A DNA stretch of 64,000 nt, from contig NC_065886.2 of NCBI RefSeq assembly GCF_932274485.2, positions 46,487,501-46,551,500 on the forward strand, given 5' to 3'. Under the pieces are notes generated by a model. That model worked only from the letters and a program-made list of their open reading frames with translations, did not search any database and was not told the origin of the DNA. The DNA comes from Patella vulgata. Lineage: Eukaryota > Mollusca > Gastropoda > Patellidae. This document shows positions 24,128 to 34,700 of this stretch, piece by piece (position 1 is the first letter of the stretch; each line of letters begins with the position of its first letter). The position numbers and the translations under genes are program-made.

Positions 24128-24300
24128 CGCAGACATAGGCGTACAGGCTCGATGAATGTTAGACAGGCAGAACCGAAACCCCACTCCAGACAAAATGTTT
24201 TAAACGATAGTCAATTCAGTACAAGTTCGTGGTACTCAGTTAAAGGAAAAGTAAAATTATTGTTTTATTAGATTCCCCCCAACCTCCGCCTCGTTCCCCT
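24128..24300 (+). repeat. Fragment related to the 13976-15012 element
   Basis: CATAGGCGTACAGGCTCGAT is followed by CCAGACAAAATGTTTTAAAC and AAAGTAAAATTATTGTTTTA. All three occur in the same order around 13977 and 14795-14880, so this looks like an internally deleted copy. Confidence 0.5.
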
Positions 24301-24303
24301 ACC

Positions 24304-24575
24304 CAGCGGGCACAGAACGTTGTGACAACGTTTTTCAGAGGTTGTATCACAACGTCTGAAATAAGTCAGCTGTAGGTTGTTTTGCAACAAACTCTTACGT
24401 TGTGACAACGTTGTACGGACGTCAAAGCAACATTGTCACAACGTTGTGTGGTGGTTGACGAAAAGTTGTGTGGTGGTTGACGAAAAGTTGTGACAACGTT
24501 GTACGGACGTCAAAGCAACATTGTCACAACGTTGTGTGGTGGTTGACGAAAAGTTGTGACAACGTATGCCCGCAG
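24304..24575. repeat. MITE of ACGTTGTGACAACGT palindromes
   Basis: The ends are inverted: CAGCGGGCA on the left and TGCCCGCAG on the right. The interior is built from the palindrome AACGTTGTGACAACGTT and an ~80-bp unit (TACGGACGTCAAAGCAACAT, TGTCACAACGTTGTGTGGTG) present twice. A 23-bp unit, GTTGTGTGGTGGTTGACGAA, is tandem at about 24441-24486. It has no coding capacity. Similar CAGCGGGCACA repeats are, from memory, common in invertebrate genomes. Confidence 0.75.
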
Positions 24576-24579
24576 AGAT

Positions 24580-26033
24580 CCATTTCTCACCTCAAAACAT
24601 CATGTAATTTTCCATCGCTAAATCCTTTCAGTTAAAACTTTTTGGCCCAATGTCAGGAGCCTATTAAAGCACCCCACACACCACAGAGCAAAGCAAATAT
24701 TCACAATTGCACAAAATATTCACAATTGCACAATGCTAAAACTTTACGTTTTACTAATCTATAAGATAAGGATCAAGATAGGATTTTATTGTCAAAGGAT
24801 CTATTGAGGACAGAATACAATACAAACATAATACATGGATTATCATTGATATTGCAACATGATCAAATTTCCCGGCAATTTTAGGCATTCCAGATGTCGA
24901 GTGCTGGAAATTAACGTTTTAGTTTACTAATCTATAAGATACTCATCCATTCCTTCAACTTTAATCATATTTCCCACCAATATTTAGCATGTACCGCACC
25001 CTCTAACCTTTTCTCTTTGACCACCGAGTATTATAGCCATAAGTGTCGCAGCCCATGTTTAGTTCTCTTGTTTTTGCGGAGAGACAACTGTTATGTTAAA
25101 TATGCTTGATGTTTTATTACCTTTTCTATGCGCGCACGTTTTGTTTTGTATTTTCATATATACCTTGAATGCAACTTTTATAGCCTGCTGTCTACTCATG
25201 TTGGTGCTCTGAATTTATGTCCGTGAATTTATGTGCACCTGTCCATATTTTTTGTACTTGTATTTAATACTTTGTATATTGTATGCTGTCGTCAAAGGAT
25301 GTTTCGATGCAATAAATTTTTATTCTATATACATGTAACATTACATCATCACATTTCCCGCCAATTTTAGGCAATGTACCAGTCAACTATACGTCACTGC
25401 ATGGCCATGGCCTTCTACATATTTAACAGAACGTGAATCTAGAAAAGCTTGTCGATGACCAACCAGAACTCAGTTTTATCTGATCATACCATGGTCCTTA
25501 TAATTTAATATAATGTTATAAGGTCCATGGATCATACTAGTATTACTACACTACTCTATTCCGGAACGAAGCATCATGCACGCCCGCGGCATCTATTTAT
25601 AGTAATTTTACGGAGTTAAAAATAATATGAACATTGGTTTTAATAGCAATATCGAGAGAATTTTAAAGCTCACGCTCCCATATCAAATGACATGACAGGA
25701 ATGACACTCTTCTAGAAATTTACAGCTTATGTTGTCTAAAAACAGAATGCCCACGTGTTGACATTTTTTTGCCCCGCCCCTTTTTGTGTCAATTGGTAAA
25801 ACTTGTTAGGTCGGTTTCCCTACTTGCCATGTCCATCACCGCCTAGTGTTTGACAGGGACGATGTCACTGTTTCATTTAGAGGTCACAAAATAAAAAAAA
25901 TATCATGTAACTCTGTTTTGCATAATAAATTGACCTACATTGTGATGTCTACAAATTACATCTTCAGATTGCTTTCTCTGACGGCCGCTTCCAACAGGTG
26001 CGTGAAAAGGGGGCAGTCACATGATCAATTGAC
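24580..26033. other. Probable intron, nothing recognised
   Basis: A short tandem CAAATATTCACAATTGCACA duplication lies near 24694-24735. GGACCTTATAAC/GTTATAAGGTCC inverted text lies near 25494-25530. Otherwise no exon or repeat family is recognised. Confidence 0.45.
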
Positions 26034-26056
26034 CTCGTTGTCGCGCTCAACGCCAT
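26034..26056 (-). CDS. Candidate first coding exon of the C4orf33 homologue
   Basis: On the minus strand AACATGGCG gives a strong Kozak start. Seven codons plus two bases follow (MALSATT and AG), then GTCAAT. The leftover AG is exactly the phase needed to join the G that opens the exon at 22858, giving MALSATTREFCITQSWNGG. Human C4orf33 starts with MDFKIEHTWDG, so only a few residues are expected before FCITQ. The donor GTCAAT is weak and a phase match has a one-in-three chance, so this is a guess without transcript evidence. Confidence 0.3.
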
Positions 26057-26767
26057 GTTTGTTGTGGTATGAAAATTGAGGTGATCAATCTCTACGAATA
26101 TCCTAATAATTTGATAGAAGTAAATCCATCTTTTAAATTGAGTAGTGTCTGGTAATACCCAAGTCCGCACCGACAGATGGTCGTGTCGGTAAGATATTGA
26201 TTAAATAATTATTATCGTCATATTAATATCTTTTGACATTTTTGTAAGAAATAAACAAGTCAAGTCCAAGTCAAAGTTTTTATAAATGAATCGAAGAAAA
26301 GCAAAGACATAAAATTGACAGTGTAGATTGAGAGGACATACTTATAAAAGAAAAATATTCACATTTGCACGTTATGTGACGAATAAAGAAAATTTATTCA
26401 GTCAAGCTTGTACAGCCTTGTTAATTAATTGTCATCAATTGACAATAGGCCCTGCATGATGAATATGGAAATTGGATCTACAATGATTAAAGAAGTTTAG
26501 TCTTAATATGCACACAAATTAAATAGCCTATTGTAATACATGTAACTGAAACTATAGCACAGTCAGTGACAATAGATGTAGACATTATGATACATGTAAG
26601 TAAGTAACTGTCATCTTATGTGTGGATACAGTATTAGTGTAGGAATTAAAAGAACTGCCCAGGTTGTTTAAAGATATTCAAACAATCAATTACTGGTAGG
26701 GTTAGTTTCCTCCCTAAAACCTTTTCATCCCAGGTAAGTTTTATCCTATGTGTATTGTGTATTACTT

Positions 26768-26880
26768 CACACTGTACTGTTATTTATCAACAGTCTTATA
26801 CAAAACATTCCATTTTTTCTTGGCCAGTGTACTGTTGTTTATCAACAGTCGTATACAAAACATTCTATTTTTTTCTTGTT
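26768..26880. repeat. Imperfect ~60-bp tandem duplication
   Basis: CACTGTACTGTTATTTATCA ... TATACAAAACATTCCATTTT is repeated directly as CAGTGTACTGTTGTTTATCA ... TATACAAAACATTCTATTTT. The small open frames across it are by-products. Confidence 0.8.
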
Positions 26881-27239
26881 CTACCTCACAATTATATAGG
26901 TGGTATGAAAAGTCTACCCATTTTCAAACATGGCATAATAATATAAATATTTCCTGTATAAGCCTATACCTTGCAGATTTACTTTCCTGTTATTAGTAGG
27001 TATACTGGTTTATGATTTTTACATTAATTTCGGGTAAGAAAATGTTGTTAATGGTATTATGATAGATTGGGCAGGTAATTTGACACTAATACACATATAT
27101 ATAAATTCTTGACTAGGAGTAGGATCTAGGATGAGTTAAAGACAAGAGTACTGTTGACCAGGTATATATACCGTACCTGGTGTGTAAACGGAAAGAATGT
27201 CGCTGCTTTGGTGATTTCCTTTAACATCAATGATCTCCA

Positions 27240-27715
27240 GGTAAATTCATTGAATGTTGGATAACATTTGTAGAAAGGCTGTTACCCAGGTTAATTCCTT
27301 CATATTAGATTTATGGAAGAATACAACAGCCCTGGTTGATTCTTTTAGTATTTATGCTCTCCCATGGCACAAATCCATTCTTTGAATTATGAGGAAAATA
27401 CAGTTATGCAGCTTAATTCCTTCATTTGCGTTATGGAAATTGTCCTGCTAAATTCATTTATTGAGTTGATGAAAGCATGCCACTGCCCATCTAAATTCCC
27501 CCATTGGTTTTGTCTAAAATAGGCACTGCCCTGCTAAATTCCAACATTTGTTTTATGGAAGAATGAGGCTTCCCTGCTTAATTCCTTGTTTGGGTTATGT
27601 AGAAAAATTGCCTCGTTGATTTCATTTAATGAGTTTATGGAAGAATGGTGCTGCTCAGCAAAATTCATTCATTGGTTTTATGGAAAAAGGTGACTGACCT
27701 GCTTCATTTATTATG
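27240..27715. repeat. Degenerate ~43-bp minisatellite
   Basis: About eleven diverged units start with (T)TAAATTC and end with CCTGC. Examples begin near 27292, 27413, 27448, 27492, 27536, 27579, 27617 and 27660. The approximate unit is TAAATTCCTTCATTGG, TTTTATGGAAGAATG, GCACTGCCCTGC. Unit lengths vary by a few bases. It lies between the two divergent genes. Confidence 0.7.
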
Positions 27716-28472
27716 TTTTGTTCAGGATCATTTGGCTATATTATACATGTATTGGAGATGAATATAAACTAGAACTCCGATGTAGTACTGATGTGTTTCG
27801 GTACGGCAGGTCACACCTTGTAACGTCAACAATCAAGTTACACCATGAATTAAGTATAGTGATGTCCAATACCTATTAAAGTGGAAGCTGTCACAAAATT
27901 TTTTAATATGCCGTTTTGAAGACATCAATGTGTTAATTATTCCTACCAAGTTTTAACTGGATACCTCAAATACTAAAGGAGATAAATCCTTTTGAATGTC
28001 AAAAAAATTCTGAAGAAAACTTCCACAAATCTTTGATGTTAGAACTAATAGAGCAAACTTCCGAATTTCGAAAAAACGTCATAGCCCCTATGGGATTCTT
28101 CCAAAGAATCCAAAAATAAAAATAGGACGGAGATCCGTTGACAAATAAGCAAGATATCGGGAATCTGAGAATATTTTTTGTCCCATCCGTAAATCACTTC
28201 CTGTTGGTCAGAAATTACCCAATTTATATTTAATGTTTAGTTCCACAAAGGCCAACAGTATCTACGTTAGCAGAATGTTCGCACCATGCACAGTTTTTGC
28301 TGCAACTTCTCACTAAAATTGGCAACAAAAAAAACCCAACGAAATAATAAAAACCATTATGAAAACAATGGTCCGAAACATGTAAAACCATTATGAAAAC
28401 AATGGTCTGAAACATGTAATAATAATATTGTCGCTAATGGTAAATATAGCAACTGGTGAAATTCAATATATA
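27716..28472. other. Intergenic, little recognised
   Basis: The only clear structure is a 35-bp tandem duplication at about 28350-28420 (AAACCATTATGAAAACAATG, GTCCGAAACATGTAA twice). Confidence 0.55.
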
Positions 28473-28504
28473 CTATTCAAAAAAAGTAGGGGATATTTGA
28501 TTTT
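28473..28504 (+). repeat. Tc1 left terminal inverted repeat
   Basis: 32 bases, exactly the reverse complement of 29968-29999. Confidence 0.95.
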
Positions 28505-28765
28505 GGGGGCATAATACTAAAATATGCAAATGACTACGAAAAAAGTCACTATAGAACCTAACAGAAGAAACATTTCCAGTTACATGTGACGCCCAAACGC
28601 ACCAATAGCTACCGCATGGAATGCAGGTGATGCTTGGGATTATCATGGGGGTCCAACCCAAGATTTGCACGACTCTGACTTTGAATGTTACAGTCATTGT
28701 GGCATTGAATTCCAGGGTGGAAACATCAGTTTAATTGTTTTAGTGACCAGAAAACAAATTTTGAT

Positions 28766-29785
28766 ATGCGTCGGCTTACCCAAAATGAAAGGTTACGTGC
28801 CCTTGGCATGCTACAGATCGGCACAACACAGGCGGTTGTGGCGCGGACGATGAATGTTTCTCAGTCTGTCATAAGCAGGCTATGGTCCAGATACCGTGAT
28901 ACACAATCTGTACAGGACAGACCACGCTCAGGTCGACCAAGGGCGACAACTCAAGCCCAGGATCGATTTATCCGTACCTTGGCCTTGAGAAATCGTGTCA
29001 TCACAGCAAATCAGATCAGCGCTCGTCTTCAAACAGACACTGGTGTGAGAGTGAGTGGCCAGACGATTCGGAATCGACTGCATAGGGGTCACCTTCGCGC
29101 CCGATGTCCTCGCGTGATCCCTTGTTTGAGAGATCATCACATTCAGGCAAGACGTCGTTGGTGTAGGGATCGTCAACACTGGGATAATCGACGCTGGAGC
29201 AATGTGATGTTTTCAGATGAGTCAAGGTTCACTGTTGATTTTTTGGACAGACGTAGGAGGGTGTGGCGTCGTTGAAACGAGCGCTTCCAAGACGTTAACG
29301 TCATCAGACATGATCGATTTGGGGGTGGTTCTGTTATGGTGTGGGGAGGCATCACTGTTGCTGGAAGAACGGCTTTACATGTTGTTGCAGGGCGTGTTAC
29401 AGGCCAGTACTACCGGGACAACATCTTGGCAGTCCATGTTGTGCCGTTCGCACGACGTCATGGCCGCCGTTTCATCTTCCAGGATGACAACGCAAGATGT
29501 CACAGGGCCAGGATCGTTACAGGTTACCTCCAACAACAGAACATCACCACATTACCTTGGCCAGCACTGAGTCCCGACCTCTCCCCCATCGAGCATGTCT
29601 GGGACATGCTTGGACAGAGGTTACGTCAACGTCAACAACGTCCTGCCAATGTCCAAGAACTTGCTGCTGCGTTGCAACAGGAATGGGACAATCTGGACCA
29701 AATTGACCTTAGAAGTCTCATTAGGAGCATGCCACGTCGGATCAATGCTTGTTTGGCAAACAGAGGAGGATTTACCCGTTACTGA
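28766..29785 (+). pseudogene. Tc1-family transposase, one in-frame stop
   Basis: A 340-codon frame from ATG 28766 to the terminal TGA, with one internal TGA at 29273-29275 (codon 170). The context CGT-CGT-TGA suggests a CpG C-to-T change from CGA. No frameshift is present. An N-terminal helix-turn-helix region (residues about 5-50: LTQNERLRALGML, VARTMNVSQSVISRLWSRY) is followed by GRPR (57-60) and a second HTH-like part (about 65-115). The catalytic triad is D151 (MFSDESRF), D241 (FQDDNARCH) and E276 (LSPIEHVWD). There are 34 residues between the last two, so it is DD34E, the Tc1 signature. About 339 residues is normal for the family. The product would cut and paste the element at TA sites. 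This copy would not make full-length protein without readthrough. Confidence 0.95.
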
Positions 29786-29967
29786 CTTGGTTGTGATGCT
29801 GTGGTAACTTTGCTGTTTGACCCCGGGTATCATTTTACCCTTATAATGGTCAGTCTGTGCCTTACTTAGTCTAACAATCATTTGGAATAAATCGATGAAT
29901 GTGAACTTCATTTCATTTTGTCATTTGTTTCTTCGTCAGTTTCATTAGGTGACTTTAATAACACTTA

Positions 29968-29999
29968 AAAATCAAATATCCCCTACTTTTTTTGAATAG
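29968..29999 (-). repeat. Tc1 right terminal inverted repeat
   Basis: 32 bases, exactly the reverse complement of the left end, followed by the TA duplication. Confidence 0.95.
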
Positions 30000-30149
30000 T
30001 ATATATTTACAATTTGATGGAATAATGTCAGGGCAGCAGTTTTTAGTTTTCGATTTAATGTCACCACATTAAGGATTTTAAACTGGGTTCTCGGCTTTAC
30101 ACATTTACCCTATATTCCGGATGGACCGGAATATAGATAGAGACCATAG

Positions 30150-30315
30150 AAGAACCCTCGAAGAATTTGATATAAGAGTAGGCCGTAGTGCTATTGTCCA
30201 GGCAAAGTCTCCTTTGTACATTTACATGTAGCACACTGTTTGGTATATACATGCATATCTTCATTTGCCCAGTCGGTGCAGTAAAGTAGAACATTAGATT
30301 TCTTTTCATTTCTGT
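30150..30315 (+). repeat. SINE-I 3' half
   Basis: GAAGAATTTGATATAAGAGT, AGGCCGTAGTGCTATTGTCC, TAGCACACTGTTTGGTATAT and GCCCAGTCGGTGCAGTAAAG, then TTTCTTTTCATTTC. The tRNA head is missing. Confidence 0.7.
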
Positions 30316-31704
30316 ATCATGTACAATGACTTACTCTACATTTTAGCTTGTGTTAAAAGATCAATTCTATTAGAGTTTAAATATTTTAGATAGCTATACA
30401 TGTATATACTTGTACTCAACTTCTACAGTCATACAAATCATGAACTGTAACTGGGCAGATAACTGGAGGTTGGGTTCCAGGGTGCCTTTCTTGTTCTCCA
30501 ACCCTCCTACATGTATCTCCTTTAATTGCTTGTTATCACTATAGTTCTGAGAATATATTTATTGGTACACTACATGTACCATACACTAACAGTTTTTTTT
30601 ATTTAATCTTTAGAATAAAAGAATTATTTTTGTAAATGTTAAAGGTGCTGATGGTAATTTGAGGAATTTTGAATTCCTTGTGACTGTGATAGTTTAATTT
30701 CTAAAAGGAATATCAGTTAAAAAATAATTTAATTCTCTTCAATATGAATTATATTAATTGAAAATTTTGCATCGTGTGGTGTTATCAGTAGACGATGTAT
30801 AAACCATAGTGTCACATGTTTGTGTTGTCCCTTGTTAATCCAATTAAATTCAAGCAGGTAGATTGTTGATATTTTAGTTTTGTTAAATGTTAAATGAACA
30901 ATTGGATTAGCAGATTAAGTCGAGAAAAGTCAAAATTAGCTATTGTTCGAAAATATACAAACAATGATGAGTGGCTTTAAGTATAATGAACACACCAAAT
31001 CTATAAAGTTAATATGAGTCAGACAAATGAATAAGTTACTGCTTATTAATAATTTATAAAATTGATTGATTAGACTTACATGTAGTATAAAAATTAAAAT
31101 GGTTTTATTTTTAGAAGAGATCATGTGAATTGCATTATAAGGTCTTGTTATCTCTACCCTTAAGGCGAATTGAACTGATCAATCAATCATCGTTCGTTAG
31201 TCCGATATCTTTATGAAGCTTATCATTTCAATTTTAACTAAATCTGTTTTGCTAAATGATATATTATTAAAAAAAATGCAAGATGGGATACACGCATCAT
31301 GAAATCTTATTGTTGATGTGAATCAAGCTGAGAAGGAAATGCTTTCATAAAAAACTGATTTTTTTCTATGTTGATTTTGATATACATAAACTATATTTTA
31401 AACTGTGTTGTTCACATTTCTATAATGGATTATCAGTCTATCAAGTGTATGGAGAGAATTAAGATTTGACAAAGGAATATCCCATTGAAGTCAAATCTCC
31501 TACTTGCTTTGGCGTAACCTGTAGGCCTACTACTCAATATAAATGTGAATATTTATGGATAATTGTTTATATAATTGAATAACTGATTTTTTACTTGAAG
31601 GTGGAAATAAGAGTGATTAGTAAGGATGTAAGTAGGAACTTGTTGTTGTGGAGATTAAATGTAAAGAGATTAATACAGCCGTCAGTCAGTGGTCCAGAAC
31701 AGAG
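30316..31704. other. Upstream region of the CRACD-like gene
   Basis: AT-rich. I could not identify a TATA box or other promoter element with confidence. The 60-100 bp before ATG 31705 are probably 5' UTR. No repeat family is recognised. Confidence 0.4.
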
Positions 31705-31768
31705 ATGGCTACATCATCCACAGAAATAGAGACTGGTGTGACAGAAGATGACAGTCGGGTGGATCAAG
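31705..31768 (+). CDS. CRACD-like gene, first coding exon A
   Basis: ATG at 31705 in context GAGATGG (purine at -3, G at +4). 21 codons read MATSSTEIETGVTEDDSRVD and Q, plus one base, then donor GTAAAT. The acidic, Ser/Thr-rich leader has no stop and ends in phase 1, which joins exactly to the AC opening 57588 (G|AC = Asp), or to 39900 if the exon there is internal. There is no signal peptide. It is not supported by homology on its own. Confidence 0.6.
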
Positions 31769-34700
31769 GTAAATTTTAGTCAACATTTTTATTGTGTTCT
31801 GTGCTGTCATCGGAAAAGGATATGATTAAAAGAACGTCTGTCTATATCCAGGACAAAAAAAGTAAAAAAAAACAGGAACATTTTTCGATCGTCTTTGGTG
31901 ATAACATAATTCTTTTTGTATTAGGCTTAGGTCAAATTTACTAACATTAACATCCTGGAAGACATTTTGATCTACATGTGACTGGTCCAGTCATGTAACA
32001 GTACCCGTTGACAAATTGAAGAAAGTAGAATTAAACACAGCTATCTAGGCAAAACTCTCCAACCTTGCAGTGTTTAAATAACCATGGAAATTGTCGGTCT
32101 CAAAATGACCACAGTACATGTATTGTGTTAACAAGACTTTAAACCTGTTTGTTTTGCAAGTTTTACTCATTGATTATACAGTCACACATTTTGATTTATT
32201 AAAATCTCCAATTAATTTCTTCCTCGTCGGTATAAATAATCTAATCTATGAGCTTACACCAAATGTGCATTTAAGATATGCTTGTGTTATTTAAATAAAT
32301 TACATTTAGTTTGCCCACATTCAAACTAATTCTTCTTTCCTTGAATACTGATTCTAAAACACTTAAAGATGCATTCCCACAAAAGTATTTAAAGGATAGT
32401 TATTTCCATAATAGTATGGCACACTTGGTGTATGGAAAGTAAAGATACCTAATCTTACGAGAAAAATGCTGAATTTCTTGTAAAACACACATTTGGGATG
32501 CGCACAGACCAAAAATGTAAGGGTATCACTGACAGACAACCCGTTGGCTTGTTACCTGCTTCAGTGACGTGGTGAGCACCCAATGGAATCAGTCATTGTT
32601 TTTTAAGGCAAGCGATCGCTCTCGAGCGCCTGCCGCTCACCTAAATGTCGACCAAGGGGATTTTTTTTCCCTCTCCTTAAAACTGAAAATCGCTCTCCTT
32701 TACAAAGTCATGGGGGACTTATTATCATTTATGAAAACAAGAACATGCAGTTATTGATCTTCAGAACCATTTCCCATACACACAACTAATCATTCTCCTT
32801 AATATCAGATCACTTTCCTTAATTTCTAAATCATTCTTCTTATTGAAACTAGGAGAACTTTTTTATTGGGAGCGATTTTTTCAATTTCTTGATTAAGGGG
32901 AGCTTTTTTCGGCTCTACTCTAAAATACAAACAACAACGACTGTGGAATGGCTAACAGTTGTGAGAACCATGAGAGACTTCAACGTACAACAGACTCGGC
33001 AATTAAATGGCTTCGATATTTATAGTAAGTGGACAGCAAGTAATGACAAATACAAACTAAAAGAGGACCCTACGTCAATCAACTCATGTGACAAACAAGG
33101 CTACTTAAAAAAAATTTGTAAGGCTTGGGGTAGTTCCTTGCCATTAAATTGTTTTGAGAGGGATTTGAAGCATAATTTTGTTGGATAAATTAGTTTTTAG
33201 TCCAAATATAGTCAAATCACATTGTTTGTACCTGGGAAGGTATCTTTAAGACTATAGAGGGTTTAATATCTGATGTATTAATAATGAAATGTTTAAACAT
33301 ACATGTATTGATTTCTATATTATTTAAACGGCAAAAATCAATGAGCTAATTCAACAATTCACTTGTGGTTGTTTACATGTATACATACATATAGTGTACC
33401 CTTCCCCACATACAAATTGGAAGCATGACAAATGGCATGTATATTGTATATGAATATCTTAGATAAATTCTCAGACTTCAGTTGGATATAAATGGAGTCA
33501 CATACCGGTGGTAATAATGAATTTGTAGAAGGCCTGATCACCAAAGATTGATGTTTTGCTCGGTGATGCTATTACCTTTTATATAATTTCTCAGCAAGCA
33601 GTTGAGTTACAGTTGACTCTTTTATTTTCATTTTATTTTAAAGTTTTTAAAATACCATACCTCGGTAAGGATAGTTTCTTTTCTTAACTGTTATAATTTA
33701 TCATCCAGATCTTATCAAAAGTATGCTGTTACTTATTTTTTTGACGTCCTACTTTAAATGTGGACGTATATTTTCGTCAAGCCGGTCCTTTTTCATTCAC
33801 AATTGCATGTTGGCACTCTAGAGGCTAAAGTTATTATCCAATTTCTGATAATTGCTATCAAAGCTTAAAAAATCCTGTGAACTTTTGGGGCTAAAGTTAT
33901 CAAAAAGATTGACATGATATTTATAAAGTGTTTATATGTATGCTCATAAGACAAAGATTCTTATTGATTTTCAACAATTTCAAATAATTACTGTTATGTG
34001 AGACAAAAAATCTAATTGTCAAAAGTTATTAACTTATTGATCTGAAATTGAAAAACACATTGTTTATGTTCAAGAGCCTAGAGTTAATGTTATCATCAGG
34101 TTACCAGTATTAGCATGTATCGTCATACATGTATATTTTATTGCCTGTCAACCCGCTAATTATACATTAAGCAATATTTACTTTACTAAAATTACCGGGT
34201 AAAATAAACGTACATTGTATAATGAAAGTACATATGTACAGAAATTGTTGCATTTCATGATAATAAGCACTGTTATTTATGAAACAGGAGCTACGATCAA
34301 CATGAATCTTGGCATGCTTGTTCATTAGACAATCAGGAGCCATAGTGACTCAGTGAGTAAGAAAACTCACTAACATGGTGGTCCCGTGTTTGATCCCTGT
34401 GGTGGCTGATAAAGTTCATCAGAATTTTAAAACGTGGTTCCCCCTTGTCGGTGGTGCAGGACATAGGGCCTGGCAAGTGACCATGCATATTCATTTGGAT
34501 GGGAAGAAAAACTAAGGCCCTGTGTACACATTGACATGCATGTAAAACATCCCTTGGCAGTTGGAATTCGATATAATAGTAGGCCAGGCAAAATTTCCCT
34601 CATAGCACACTGTATGGCATATGCCAGTGTTCATTAGCCCAGTCGGAGCAGAACAGTAGGACTTTAAACCCATTTTATTGATTTCATTAGACAATCATGA

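Larger units (their letters stand above)
28473..29999 (+). mobile_element. Tc1-like transposon, almost intact
   Basis: 1527 bp, flanked by TA on both sides (28471-28472 and 30000-30001), the Tc1/mariner target duplication. The two 32-bp terminal inverted repeats (28473-28504 and 29968-29999, starting CTATTCAAAAAAAGTAGGGG) are identical. The interior carries a full-length DD34E transposase frame interrupted by a single stop codon. Perfect ends and one nonsense change indicate a very recent insertion. It lies in the intergenic stretch between the two host genes. Confidence 0.96.

Noticed and set aside
25824-25840. Minus-strand ATGGACATGGCAA followed by GTAGGG as a first exon for the C4orf33-like gene
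   Set aside because: It ends in phase 1, whereas the 22858 exon needs two bases from its partner.
32889-33188. 99-codon plus-strand open frame
   Set aside because: No motif, it begins in repeat-like text, and it lies within an intron of the CRACD-like gene. No splice support seen.
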